NCBI GenBank assembly: GCA_051201675.1
Contig: CP179212.1
Coordinates: 2,108,001 to 2,172,000, forward strand
Direction: 5' to 3'
DNA length: 64,000 nt
From: HTCC2207 sp002685195
GTDB lineage: Bacteria; Pseudomonadota; Gammaproteobacteria; Pseudomonadales; Porticoccaceae
Shown: piece after piece, positions 52,901-61,732 of the stretch
Position numbering within the stretch: position 1 is the stretch's first letter
Layout of the letters: every line of letters begins with the position of its first letter
The notes under the pieces: model-generated
What the model was told of the DNA's origin: nothing
Seen by the model: only the letters and a program-made list of their open reading frames with translations
The model's database searches: none
Program-made: the position numbers and the translations under genes

Positions 52901-54628
52901 ACCGGACAAGAATGCGGCTATAGCCGCGTCGGTGGCCTCCGTTCCATCAGCATCGGTTGCAGCCACGGTAATTGAAGCTGGAGCAGTAATGACCGGCGCG
53001 GTCTGATCCGCCACTGTCAACACTGCAGTTGCAGAACCAGTAAGACCAGACGAGTCAGCAGTGCTAAAGGTTACCGTTGTGGGTCCTATAGGGAAAACAT
53101 CTGGTGCATTATTAGTGATAGTTAAATTCGTATCTACATTGTCTGTTGCTGTGGCGGCATCCAAGAAAGCGGCAATAGATGTATCAGTTTTTGCCGTACC
53201 ATTTGCGTCTGTAGATGCAACAGTGGTAGCAGCCGGAGCCGTTACTACTGGCGCTGTTTGATCGTCCACAGTCACTGTGGCCGAGTTTGAACCCACATTG
53301 CCAAGAGAATCTACCGCGGTGAAGATCACTGTTGTAGAGCCGATTGGGAAGATATCTGGAGCATTGTTAGTTACCGAAACATTACCATCAGTCGCATCGC
53401 TTGCAGTAGCACCCAGTAAAAACGCGGAGATTGCTGCATCGCTTGATGATGTTCCATTGGCATCTGTCGCTGCCACACTAATATCAGCGGGGACACTAAC
53501 AGAGGGACCTGTGGTGTCTTTGTTCACAGACGCAGTTACTGTGCTCGTCTCTAATGAGGTTGAACCCACAGCCGAGATCACAATACTTCCATCAGCAAGA
53601 GCACTGGCATCAACAGAGGTAGCCCAAGCACCATCGGTACAATTCGCTGCTTCAGACTCTGCAGTCACTGACCCTACAGTTAAAGTGACGGCAACAGAAA
53701 CTCCAGTTGAATTACAGGTTCCAGTAACATCATAGGCAGCCTGATTTGCAGTGGTAATAACAGCAGGCGTAGCGACCGTGATTGCCATTGCCTCTGCTCG
53801 TGAAAGACTAACAGAATACGTAGTAGTCCCAGTTCCATCTTCAGCAAGCACCGCAATATCTGCCGAATTACTGCCAACAGCGAGGTCAAACGTGTTGTTT
53901 GTAACGGCTGTACCATTTGCAGTGAAACTATCGATTGTTGCGTAGCTATCAGTCAACACTGGAACAACAGAAGCTGAGGTTACTGGGTAAGCAACGGTTG
54001 CAGAGTATTCTGTTGTTGCTGAATCAAATGCCGGAGAGAGAGTAATGTCTGTGTCAGTGCCATTTAAAGTATAGGACGCTGTCAAGTTTGAGAGCGTAGA
54101 CACCGTGCCTGGAATTTTGTCAATCGTGACATTTTCTGCTGAGAGCGTATAACCCGCAGCTGTCGAAGACGCAGTGAATTTTAAAGTACTACCGTTGAAC
54201 CCACTTAAAGCAGTCAGGGGAACAGCATACAAAGTAGCTGGTTGAGCAGCATCATAGGGCCAACCGTCACCACTGGTGTCAGCCCATGATGTTAAAAAAT
54301 ATTTATCTGTAGTGGGATCCTCATCAAGGTCATTGGTATCGTCTTTAATCTGGAATGGCTGTGCACTTTCTCGCAGCCTATCGGTATATTCGCCCATTTC
54401 GAGAACCGAACTGTCGTAGTGTAACCTCAACCCTAAACCGGTTACCTTTGCATCATCGGTCGCTTGGTAGGTAACTGTTAAATTAGTGCTTTGGCCCGCG
54501 GATAGCTCACTAACGGAGAGCGTTCCAGTTACTGTTTGCACTTGGGCGGATACATATCCAGTGGAAAATATTAACGCCAACAAAACCGTGACTGATTTAA
54601 TAAACCCAGATCTTCTTACAATTAACAT
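49940..54628 (-). CDS. Giant HYR-repeat surface protein with C-terminal sorting signal
   Basis: The product has 1562 residues. Signal peptide 1-28 (cut after VSA). About 32-170 is a cohesin-like domain, 178-280 a cadherin-like sandwich and 283-370 an Ig-like module. Six HYR modules of about 85 residues follow (372-888). A thrombospondin-3-type Ca2+ segment (888-935), a seventh HYR-like module, a Calx-beta-like region (about 1012-1117), a PKD/Ig-like region, a second Asp-rich segment (about 1225-1253), a choice-of-anchor-U-like module (to about 1427) and an invasin-like Ig domain come next. The C-terminus is KKKSGGGCTVGDG, a hydrophobic helix and RRRFTKA, resembling JDVT-/GlyGly-CTERM signals. 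Probably a Ca2+-rigid adhesin processed at the envelope. Ligand unknown. Confidence 0.85.
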   Translation of the reverse strand: MLIVRRSGFIKSVTVLLALIFSTGYVSAQVQTVTGTLSVSELSAGQSTNLTVTYQATDDAKVTGLGLRLHYDSSVLEMGEYTDRLRESAQPFQIKDDTNDLDEDPTTDKYFLTSWADTSGDGWPYDAAQPATLYAVPLTALSGFNGSTLKFTASSTAAGYTLSAENVTIDKIPGTVSTLSNLTASYTLNGTDTDITLSPAFDSATTEYSATVAYPVTSASVVPVLTDSYATIDSFTANGTAVTNNTFDLAVGSNSADIAVLAEDGTGTTTYSVSLSRAEAMAITVATPAVITTANQAAYDVTGTCNSTGVSVAVTLTVGSVTAESEAANCTDGAWATSVDASALADGSIVISAVGSTSLETSTVTASVNKDTTGPSVSVPADISVAATDANGTSSSDAAISAFLLGATASDATDGNVSVTNNAPDIFPIGSTTVIFTAVDSLGNVGSNSATVTVDDQTAPVVTAPAATTVASTDANGTAKTDTSIAAFLDAATATDNVDTNLTITNNAPDVFPIGPTTVTFSTADSSGLTGSATAVLTVADQTAPVITAPASITVAATDADGTEATDAAIAAFLSGASAADNVDESSTVTNDGLAVFPLGETEVTFSSTDAAGNTGSASATVNVTDQTAPVITAPADGTIAATDASGTAATDAAVVAWIESAVATDNVDSNLTITNDAPETLPLGTTVVTFTVTDAAGNTSSDTATATVADTTAPEITAPGTLVVLGTEEGLTADNPEIVAMIAGVTATDNVDGAIASISNDAPTDLFLFGETTVTFSATDAAGNTGTAQTIVNVSLDVVDPELTVPDSISINVDMPSNVVALSDDVIVDFLAAATATDNKDGDLTANIANDAPDEFEVGETVVTFSVSDAAGNTATDTSSVTLVVLDTDNDGLPDFYEEQNGLDPNDASDAEGDLDGDGISNLDEYLDGTDPTKDELPPVLTIPADISMTATGRMTDVILGEATATDQKDGALTPTASQTGPFESGSYQITWTVSDAAGNVSTGVQLLEIIPLVNLTPSSVTVEGASVEVSIQLSGSAAAYPVTVPLTISGSATAEDFSIAESIVISEGTTGMVTMTVAADSEAETTEDVVITLGDITNAVAGPVSERTVTITEDNVAPELTLTVTQGNNTGRIVAADGGTVTVTATYSDRNSADTHTLEWYDVAIEDMPMLTTDGAVATFDPSTFGDSVVSISADVTDSGNPSLTTKTSASIKVLATAPVLGDADSDGDGVSDADEGYGDSDNDGIPDYQDDIAESYLAPIGDSGQVVETSFGTTIALGDAALSAGDNEIGVDEEDVGTADADYSYLGGLADFEVSGGQAGTSYNVVLPLSVAVPANASVRKFIDANVGWQDFVLDANNAVSSATSASGSCPQPGNADYTDGLTVGANCLQLLIEDGGANDADGLADGTVTDPSGIATLYFGPPSADSTISLDVTELKAGGSETGQITVTAVDSDGRLLEGMSVTATASLSDASVDSFTEDGEGVYTATLTPGSTGGELTVTATISNGTDSASITSSAVTVKKKSGGGCTVGDGQSTDSSLILLLLASLMLFLRRRFTKA
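51965..53515 (-). repeat. Six tandem HYR-module repeats (about 255 bp each)
   Basis: Within the giant gene, residues 372-888 repeat the scheme TAPVITAP, then TDAxGTxxTDAAIAAFL, TATDNVD, TNDAP, FPLGTTTVTF, TDAAGNT. The inner four copies are the most alike. Each carries the extra Asp/Ala-rich AAFL helix not found in the minimal HYR domain. Divergence at DNA level suggests older duplications under protein selection. Confidence 0.8.
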
Positions 54629-54804
54629 TTAACTACGCCTCTCGATAATTAACTTAACTTCTTACGCCTACAATAGCTAATCTTACAGATAGAAACTGTA
54701 CCTCAAAATTGAAGTAATTTCACGCCTGTAAACGCTGTTTTTTTTGTTGTAAAAACTACACTGGTAAAAGCTGAACCTTAAATCCTGTTTCTTTAAACAT
54801 TAAT

Positions 54805-56370
54805 CTATTTGATTTTTTCTAACGCAATCGGCGTTAGGCGCTCCACAAACCGACTATAAGCAAGTTCTGACGGATGCAACCCATCAGATGCGACTAAACT
54901 TGGATCCTCTAACCCTTCTCTGGTTATATCCGTAATGTAGACATATGACAGATTATATTCGTTTGCGTAATCTTCAGCAAAACCGTTATACATATCTATC
55001 TCAGCACTAATCTTTTGGCGGTTACCACTTTGACCAAAAGGTGTGTATGCGTAATCAGGAATAGAAACAATTATTAATTTACTCTTATCACCCCCCACAA
55101 AAGAAATCGCGGATGTCACTAGCTCAACAAATTCAGCTTCGTAAACACTAAATGGCTTACCTTGATACTGATTATTGACTCCGATTAAAAGAGTCACCAA
55201 ATCAAAGTCATCTGAGGGGTCTTCAGATGCAATGGCATTCTTTAGATTAGTGGTCGTCCAACCGGTTTTAGCTATCACCTCCAAAGTAACCTCGCTCTGC
55301 TCTGAGTACTCTGCTCCGAGGCTACTTTTTAATTGTTCAGGGAAACTACAGGTGTCGCACACGCTTTCACCAATAGTGTAACTATCGCCGAGTGACAAAA
55401 TATCAATACTCATAGGATCTTGATAACTTCTTCTAACACCTTCTTCTCGAGCAGATTGAATCTGAGTATCGTTGATGTCATACCCTTGAGCGTGCATCAA
55501 GCACTGCTCGCAATCATGACCAAGACTCAATACATGACCGAGCTCATGGGCAATAGTTCTGGCGAGCGACCCTCGAACAAAATTTTGTTGAGCTTCGATC
55601 AGGAGTGTTTTTTCTGGGATGCCTCCGTCGTTATGCTTATTAGACCAAGATCCAACAACTGAGTGCCACCCAAACGAACTCATCGCGTTACCCTGGGAAG
55701 TGTTGCCAATAAAAGGAAAAATATAAATATGGAATAAGTTATCGTCTAACTCTTCCTCTGAACTCCGATTATCAGGCTGCATTAAATTGTAGAGTCGTGG
55801 CAATCTCTCAGGGTCAGATTTACCCTCGCTGTCTCTTTGGGAATCTACAATGTACCGAACATCATCTTGGTAACCATCATAGGTGTCGATTGGCTCCTGA
55901 ATAATTTTTTCTATAGACCAGTGGATACCAGCCTGTTGCCAGATGTCGTTAATTTCAGGCATTAGCGTCTCAACGATATCAGCTTCTGAAACCCAAGATG
56001 ACATCGCGTTACCAGACCCATGAATCCACGGGTCGTCCTGCATGACATGAAATCTTAAATTCAAATCTATTGCAGATAAAAATCTGGCACTGAGTGAGAC
56101 ATCTGCATTTACAGTTAAAGCTCTAGGGTTTTCGCGATTACCATCAGACCACTGAGTAAACATGAAACCATCATCAGGGATTGCCGCCACCTCTAGGACA
56201 GTGCCGTTTTGATATTCACCTCCTGATGTATCTACCGACCCTCCATCCTCGGATGTGATGGAAACGGTGTAGGTAGGTGGCGCTACTGGCACTGCATCCG
56301 ACTGTCCTCCCCCACCGCCTCCACAGGCGTTAAGCACAAGAACACAGACCCAAAACACGATTTTCTTCAA
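54805..56370 (-). CDS. Lipoprotein fusing a metzincin-like protease and an SGNH hydrolase
   Basis: A 521-residue lipoprotein: lipobox LNAC (Cys16), a Gly-rich linker, and a bacterial repeat (about 33-97, TVSITSEDGGSVD). A zincin domain (about 103-315) has HELGHVLSLGHD, which gives His275, Glu276, His279 and His285, and a possible Met-turn at CLM (Met292) next to a Cys pair. An SGNH hydrolase domain (about 322-521) has GDSYTIG (Ser330), IGVNNQ (Asn399) and SDGLHPS (Asp496, His499). Both active sites look complete. The usual Gly of HExxHxxGxxH is Ser282. It precedes the giant HYR gene on the same strand (176-base gap). Predicted to act at the outer membrane on protein and ester/acetyl substrates; substrates unknown. 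Confidence 0.85.
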   Translation of the reverse strand: MKKIVFWVCVLVLNACGGGGGGQSDAVPVAPPTYTVSITSEDGGSVDTSGGEYQNGTVLEVAAIPDDGFMFTQWSDGNRENPRALTVNADVSLSARFLSAIDLNLRFHVMQDDPWIHGSGNAMSSWVSEADIVETLMPEINDIWQQAGIHWSIEKIIQEPIDTYDGYQDDVRYIVDSQRDSEGKSDPERLPRLYNLMQPDNRSSEEELDDNLFHIYIFPFIGNTSQGNAMSSFGWHSVVGSWSNKHNDGGIPEKTLLIEAQQNFVRGSLARTIAHELGHVLSLGHDCEQCLMHAQGYDINDTQIQSAREEGVRRSYQDPMSIDILSLGDSYTIGESVCDTCSFPEQLKSSLGAEYSEQSEVTLEVIAKTGWTTTNLKNAIASEDPSDDFDLVTLLIGVNNQYQGKPFSVYEAEFVELVTSAISFVGGDKSKLIIVSIPDYAYTPFGQSGNRQKISAEIDMYNGFAEDYANEYNLSYVYITDITREGLEDPSLVASDGLHPSELAYSRFVERLTPIALEKIK

Positions 56371-56532
56371 AAGCTTGCCGCCGTCATAATTTTCGATATT
56401 TAGAGAATTATACTAAAAGAAATCTGTAATGGATTTGTAGTAGTGTTTGTCTTAGGAAAGGCGCCCTAATATTTAAAAAAAAGCGCTGATATTTATGGCG
56501 TTTTACAGAATATATCCTGAGTTTTCACTCCT

Positions 56533-56571
56533 AAAAAAATGGCAACCTCGAAGACCCGGGGCTGCCATTTT
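56533..56571 (-). terminator. Terminator after the FucP-type transporter gene
   Basis: AAAATGGCA (56536-56544) pairs with TGCCATTTT (56563-56571). On the minus strand the stem is followed by a T7 run (56533-56539). The rest of the 225-base gap 56371-56595 shows nothing else. Confidence 0.8.
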
Positions 56572-56595
56572 CTGTGTCTCAGTGTTAGTCTTTTC

Positions 56596-57927
56596 TTAAG
56601 ACTGATCTGCACCCTTCAAAGCATACCAACCAATGTAGATATAGCAGAGCATTGGGACAATGAAACTTAACTGAATACCAATGTTGTCAGCGGCAACGCC
56701 TTGAACTAAAGGAATCAAAGCTCCTCCAACAATTCCTTGACAAACTAGTCCAGAGCCCTTGCTAGTCATGGACCCTAATCCCTTAACCGCAAGAGTAAAT
56801 ATTGTCGGGAACATAATAGAATTGAAGAACCCAACAGCAAGAATTGACCACATGGCTGTATCACCAGTGGTATTCATACTGATAACAATCATCAAAATAG
56901 CAAGGACAGCATTCGCAGCAAGATACTTTGTTGAAGGAAGCACTACCATCAGGAGAGCACCGAGCAGACGGCCAAGAAATGCCGCTCCCCAATAAAAAGC
57001 TACCATCTCTCCCGCTTCCACAATTTCCATTCCAGCAATAGAACTTTCAGCGAAGTAGTTAACCAAGAAACTACCAATAGCAACCTCTCCACCTACATAG
57101 AGAAAAATGGCCAACGCGCCCAAAACCATTGAGCGGTGTTTTGAAAGACCCACCAAATTATATCCAAATGAAACAATCGCGATTAATCCGGCCAACCAGT
57201 AATATCCCAAAATCATGGCGGCGATCACCGATGCAGAAACCAGCATATGCATCTTTAAGCTCTCTTGCTCACCCTCTGTTTCAACGTGGGATAGTGTTGG
57301 TAAATTTATAAACTTGAACAAGCCTGCAGCAACCAAAAGCACTCCCCCCATTGCCAAGTAGGGCAATTGAACTGCAGATGCATCCGCAGCGACTGCACCG
57401 AGAATGAGCATGGCGCCAATCGGAGGGCCTACGAAGGTAGCGAGAGAATTGGCCGCTTGCGCTGCATTAAGCCGGCTAGGCGCCGACTTTTCAGGGCCTA
57501 GTGCCGCTACATAGGGATTCGCAGCAACCTGAAGAACAGTAATACCCCCACCCAAAACAAATAACGCAGCAAGGAATAAAGCGTAACCATTGAAATCGGC
57601 GGCCGGATAAAAAAGAACACAACCCGCTGCAGTTGTTAGCAACCCAATCACGATTCCCATTTGAAATCCGACCTTATCGATGAGTCTTCCCGCAAATGGA
57701 GATACGATAAAATAAGCACCGAAGAAGCAAAATTGTACCAACATAGCTTGGGTATAATTAAGATCAAATGACTCTTTTAAAAAAGGAATCAAAATATCGT
57801 TAAGGACCGTGATAAAACCCCAGAAAAAGAACAAGCAAGTCATCGCAACAAAAGCAAAAGTTTGTGTTTCTTGTGGCTGGCCGCCAGTTGCTAATCCTGC
57901 AGAGCTATCTGTATTTGAGCTCGACAT
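56596..57927 (-). CDS. FucP/GluP-type sugar MFS transporter
   Basis: A roughly 443-residue, 12-segment transporter of the fucose/glucose-galactose subfamily. Motifs include FFFWGFITVLNDILIPFLK, the loop GRLIDKVGFQMG and LGGGITVLQVAANPYVAALG, which are diagnostic. The frame runs to 58029, but ATG 57927 (or 57930) is preceded by GAGGGGG and begins a normal hydrophilic N-terminus. No sugar-catabolic gene adjoins it. Confidence 0.9.
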   Translation of the reverse strand: MSSSNTDSSAGLATGGQPQETQTFAFVAMTCLFFFWGFITVLNDILIPFLKESFDLNYTQAMLVQFCFFGAYFIVSPFAGRLIDKVGFQMGIVIGLLTTAAGCVLFYPAADFNGYALFLAALFVLGGGITVLQVAANPYVAALGPEKSAPSRLNAAQAANSLATFVGPPIGAMLILGAVAADASAVQLPYLAMGGVLLVAAGLFKFINLPTLSHVETEGEQESLKMHMLVSASVIAAMILGYYWLAGLIAIVSFGYNLVGLSKHRSMVLGALAIFLYVGGEVAIGSFLVNYFAESSIAGMEIVEAGEMVAFYWGAAFLGRLLGALLMVVLPSTKYLAANAVLAILMIVISMNTTGDTAMWSILAVGFFNSIMFPTIFTLAVKGLGSMTSKGSGLVCQGIVGGALIPLVQGVAADNIGIQLSFIVPMLCYIYIGWYALKGADQS

Positions 57928-58281
57928 CATTACCCCCTCGAGTACGCGTTCTATTAAAAATACTATAATCGGACGAGGATATGCTGACGCAATCCTCTGC
58001 GCAACAAATATACTCAAATTGAAATCCATTTGACCGCAACATTACGTTACTTGGTCGACTTTAGGCCGAAAAAAGGTGTATTTGTCTATTTAAATTGCTG
58101 GAATTTTTACTTGGCGAAGTGACAGCACTATTTGTTCTCAGGCTCAATAAATAGTGTCGGTGTTGTGTTGACATTGCACATGAGACACCTTAGCTTGTGG
58201 TCAAGTTATGTCGAGGCTTTGACTTCAAAAAAGCCTAAAGACAGAAATCGACATAAATTCAATTTAAAAAGGAGCTTTAAG

Positions 58282-58347
58282 ATGGCATCTAATGCATTAG
58301 TGGTTATTTATGGTATCTGGTCGCTCTACATAATATTGCAAAGTTAA
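58282..58347 (+). CDS. 21-residue hydrophobic microprotein with strong ribosome-binding site
   Basis: In the 398-base gap 58030-58427, AAGGAG (58269-58274) lies seven bases before ATG 58282, opening a 21-codon frame to TAA 58347. After the polar MASN start the peptide is one hydrophobic stretch (LVVIYGIWSLYII) ending LQS, a single membrane helix. A longer frame from about 58132 contains it, but the strong site decides for 58282. It may be a small membrane protein associated with the efflux genes 80 bases downstream, or their leader peptide. The rest of the gap shows nothing identifiable. Confidence 0.5.
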   Translation: MASNALVVIYGIWSLYIILQS

Positions 58348-58427
58348 GGATTGAATCCAAAACACGTATCTACTACGTCTAATACTTGCAGATGATCGAA
58401 TACAAATATGGGAGACGCAGTTTTATC

Positions 58428-59663
58428 ATGAAGAAAAAACTCATTATAGCTGGGGTCATTGCAGCCTTAGTCGCACTGGCCTACTTTAAGCAGAGTGGAA
58501 ATAGTGACGCAATATCCGTCAACATTGCAGCAGCAAAAGTTGAGGAGATCAAGACGTCAATTCTTGCCTCTGGCACATTAATTTACAAAGATCAGGTGCA
58601 ACTGCGATCCGAGGTGATAGGTCAAGTCAGTGAACTCTTTATTGAGGAAGGGGATAATGTCAGCCAGGACCAAGTATTGATGCGACTCGATCAGCGGAGT
58701 TTTAACGCTGACGTGGAGCAACAACAAGCCTTCGTAAGAATGCAGACTATTGCTATAGAACGTCAAAAAAAGCAACTGGATAACACCAAAGCGAAATGGC
58801 TTCGCAATAAAAATCTCTACGAACGAAAAATGATTGGACAAGATGCCTTTGAGCTCATAGACAACCAACATGACTTGGCCAAAATTGATCTACGATCTCG
58901 CCAAGAAGCTCTAACTCAGGCTCAAGCAACATTAGACAAAGCCCTTGAGAGGCTTGAAAAAACTGTGTTTCGTTCGCCAATCGATGGAATTGCAACTTCC
59001 GTGGATATTAAAATTGGAGAAACCGCAATTAGCGGCACAACAAACATTGCTGGCTCTAACTTAATCACGATTGCTGACCCAGCGTCTATATTAGTGGAAG
59101 TTCAGGTTGATGAAGCTGATATCGCTAACGTGCGTCTTGACCAAGATGTTGACGTTTATGCTGTAGCCTTCCCTGATGACGCCCTGAAAGGCCAAGTTAA
59201 AACAATTGCCACCTCGGCTAAGCGCGCCAGCAATCGCGAAGGCCTTAGCTTTACCGTTAAAATATTACTCGAAAGTGATGAAAATATAGATGTGCGACCA
59301 GGTATGAGCTGTCGTGCAGAGATCTTCACGAAAGTTAAAGGGAATACTATTGCTGTGCCAATACAGGCAGTTATCTTTGAGGAGAGCGAAGGTGAGGACT
59401 CTGATGTAGAAGTTAGGGGTCGACGCGGAGGAGTTCGCATTGGCTCTTCTGACAACTCGACGATGACGAGCCATGTTTTTGTCCTGATTGACGGTAAAGC
59501 AGTAAAGCGTGATGTCGAACTTGGAATCTCAAATGATGAATTGCAGGAAGTCACCGAAGGCGTAGCTCTAGATGAAGACATCATTATTGGCCCCTCTAGA
59601 CTTCTGGGAAAGCTTAAAGATGGTGACGCAGTGCAACTTCGCGAAATCAAGGATGAAGACTAA
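58428..59663 (+). CDS. MacA-type periplasmic adaptor (HlyD/RND membrane-fusion family)
   Basis: A 411-residue adaptor for an ABC exporter. It has an N-terminal signal/anchor (about 3-20), two lipoyl halves (around LRSEVIGQVSELFIEEGDNV and VFRSPIDGIATSVDIKIGE), a coiled-coil hairpin (about 95-175, Gln/Lys/Leu-rich), a beta-barrel and a C-terminal membrane-proximal domain. An unusual acidic-then-Arg/Gly insert EESEGEDSDVEVRGRRGG occurs near 320-340. ATG 58428 is chosen over an upstream TTG. The ATPase and permease follow at 3 bases and by overlap. Confidence 0.88.
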   Translation: MKKKLIIAGVIAALVALAYFKQSGNSDAISVNIAAAKVEEIKTSILASGTLIYKDQVQLRSEVIGQVSELFIEEGDNVSQDQVLMRLDQRSFNADVEQQQAFVRMQTIAIERQKKQLDNTKAKWLRNKNLYERKMIGQDAFELIDNQHDLAKIDLRSRQEALTQAQATLDKALERLEKTVFRSPIDGIATSVDIKIGETAISGTTNIAGSNLITIADPASILVEVQVDEADIANVRLDQDVDVYAVAFPDDALKGQVKTIATSAKRASNREGLSFTVKILLESDENIDVRPGMSCRAEIFTKVKGNTIAVPIQAVIFEESEGEDSDVEVRGRRGGVRIGSSDNSTMTSHVFVLIDGKAVKRDVELGISNDELQEVTEGVALDEDIIIGPSRLLGKLKDGDAVQLREIKDED

Positions 59664-59666
59664 GTA

Positions 59667-60401
59667 ATGTCAAAAACCAATGTTATCGAATTACGAGAGA
59701 TTGCAAAGCATTACATGATGGGCGAAGAAGGGTTTTACGCTCTTGAGGGGATCAACCTAGATATACACTTAAATGATTATATCGCTATTGTTGGCTCATC
59801 TGGATCTGGAAAATCAACCCTAATGAATCTGTTAGGGTGCTTAGATTACCCTACCGCTGGAGCCTATAAACTCAAGGGTACCGATGTAGCAAGTCTTGAT
59901 GAGAACCGATTAGCCGAAATTCGAAATCGAGAAATAGGCTTTATCTTTCAGAATTTTAATTTGTTACCTCGAGCCACAGCTTTGCAAAATGTTATGCAGC
60001 CACTGGTCTATCGTGGTCTAGCTAAGTCTAAACGTTTGGAAATGGCTAAAAATGCGCTTGATATGGTTGGGCTGCAAGACCGAATGCAACATTTTCCCAA
60101 CCAGTTATCTGGTGGTCAGCGTCAACGAGTGGCTATAGCAAGAGCGTTGGTTGCCAAGCCGGCTATATTGTTAGCGGATGAACCCACAGGTAATTTAGAC
60201 TCTGCAACAACAATCGACATAATGGCATTATTTGACCGACTGCACGGTGATGGTCAAACCTTGATTGTTGTAACCCATGAGCAGGAGATTGCCGACCGTT
60301 GCCATCGAGTGATCACTTTAAAAGATGGCCATCTGATTTCGGATGAGTACAACAAAATAGCAAGCACGACTACACAAAAGAGCGCGGCGTCAGATGTCTA
60401 A
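59667..60401 (+). CDS. MacB-type ABC transporter ATP-binding protein
   Basis: A 244-residue ATPase of the MacB/LolD/FtsE group. Walker A GSSGSGKST, Q-loop FIFQNFNLLP, signature LSGGQRQRVAIARAL, Walker B ILLADEPT and H-loop VTHEQ are complete. Unlike E. coli MacB, ATPase and permease are separate polypeptides, as in YknYZ-type systems. Its stop overlaps the permease start by 8 bases. Confidence 0.93.
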   Translation: MSKTNVIELREIAKHYMMGEEGFYALEGINLDIHLNDYIAIVGSSGSGKSTLMNLLGCLDYPTAGAYKLKGTDVASLDENRLAEIRNREIGFIFQNFNLLPRATALQNVMQPLVYRGLAKSKRLEMAKNALDMVGLQDRMQHFPNQLSGGQRQRVAIARALVAKPAILLADEPTGNLDSATTIDIMALFDRLHGDGQTLIVVTHEQEIADRCHRVITLKDGHLISDEYNKIASTTTQKSAASDV

Positions 60402-61629
60402 TCTAAGATTTAAAATTATTGAAGGTACACGGTCGGCAGCACAGTCAGTTTTCGCTCATCGGTTTCGCAGCTTTTTAACCACACTGGGAATTATCATCGG
60501 TGTAGCATCGGTTATTGCTGTTGTTTCCGTCGTCCAGGGCTTTAGTGCTAATGTCAGCGCTCAGTTTGATGGCATAGGTACTAATGTTATTAGTATCGAT
60601 CGATACACACCACCAAAATCAAGACTTCAAGGAAAATACGCTCGTCTTACCTATGAGGATTTTTTGAAAATCAAGCATCAAGTACCCGGTGCAAGTAATG
60701 TCACACCCAATCTGCAAATGTGGGGTTCAAATAGTGGCGTTACTTACAGAGGCCAATCGGTCTCTACACGGATCTTTGGAACCGCTTCAACCTACCAAAA
60801 GCTCAATGCCGTCTATTGCGAACAGGGCCGCTTCTTCAACGTTAGTGATGATAAAAGCCGGCGTCGTGTGGCGTTAATCGGACCCTCTCTAGCTAATAAA
60901 CTTGAAATCCAAGGAAGTCCAATAGGGCAGCACATTTCCATATTAGGTGAGTGGTTTAAGGTTATTTGTGTAACCGAACAAAAAGGTAAGTTATTTGGTT
61001 TCGACCAGGACGATTTTGCACTAGTCCCTTTTAGTGCAGCCCAATCTCTTATTGGGGGTCACTGGGGGTCAAATATACAAATTAGCTTATCTGTAGATAA
61101 GTTGGAACAGGTTCCTCAAGTCAAACGCAACATCACTAGTATTCTGCGTAGAGCCCATAAAATTGACTCCGGAGAGCCTAATGACTTTGAAATTAGCTCT
61201 GCCGATCAAATGATGAAAACTTTTGAATCAATTATTGGCAGCACTACTTTGGTTTTGGCGGGCATTGTGAGTATCTCACTGCTAGTAGGTGGAATCGGCA
61301 TAATGAATATTATGTTGGTATCGGTTACTGAACGGACTCGCGAAATCGGCATTCAAAAGGCATTGGGCGCGACGCGCTTTGATATTTTGCTACAGTTCTT
61401 GATTGAGGCTGTTTTCCTATGTTTACTTGGGGGGCTAATTGGCCTTCTACTGGGCTTTGGTGCTGGCTCGCTTATCAGTAATCTCACTGACTTGCCAGCA
61501 GCAACTGTTCCGATGTGGGCGATTTTACTGTCATTTGGTTTCAGTGCCGGAATCGGTTTAATCTTTGGGATTATTCCTGCAGCCAAAGCGGCGAATCTAG
61601 ACCCTATTGACGCCTTGAGATATGAGTAG
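60394..61629 (+). CDS. MacB-type ABC transporter permease (FtsX family)
   Basis: A 411-residue permease with four membrane segments (one near 22-45, three after about 285), and a large MacB periplasmic domain between them. FLTTLGIIIGVASVIAVVSVVQG and VSVTERTREIGIQKALGATR followed by AAKAANLDPIDALRYE are family hallmarks. With the adaptor and ATPase it should form a tripartite pump with a TolC-like channel encoded elsewhere. Substrate could be a peptide, lipid or macrolide-like toxin. Confidence 0.93.
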   Translation: MSNLRFKIIEGTRSAAQSVFAHRFRSFLTTLGIIIGVASVIAVVSVVQGFSANVSAQFDGIGTNVISIDRYTPPKSRLQGKYARLTYEDFLKIKHQVPGASNVTPNLQMWGSNSGVTYRGQSVSTRIFGTASTYQKLNAVYCEQGRFFNVSDDKSRRRVALIGPSLANKLEIQGSPIGQHISILGEWFKVICVTEQKGKLFGFDQDDFALVPFSAAQSLIGGHWGSNIQISLSVDKLEQVPQVKRNITSILRRAHKIDSGEPNDFEISSADQMMKTFESIIGSTTLVLAGIVSISLLVGGIGIMNIMLVSVTERTREIGIQKALGATRFDILLQFLIEAVFLCLLGGLIGLLLGFGAGSLISNLTDLPAATVPMWAILLSFGFSAGIGLIFGIIPAAKAANLDPIDALRYE

Positions 61630-61732
61630 ATTGGTTCGGAATCGCCAAAGCTAAATAATTTATTCGTATAATAAACTTCTGTGATTTAATCTAGTAAATC
61701 CTCTTGGTGAACTTGTTATTTGGAGTATGTAA

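Noticed and set aside
50187..53945. Many long open frames on the plus strand inside the giant gene (up to 214 codons)
   Set aside because: They are antisense shadows created by the Thr/Ala/Val-rich repeats, with low-complexity Ser/Val products and no ribosome-binding sites.
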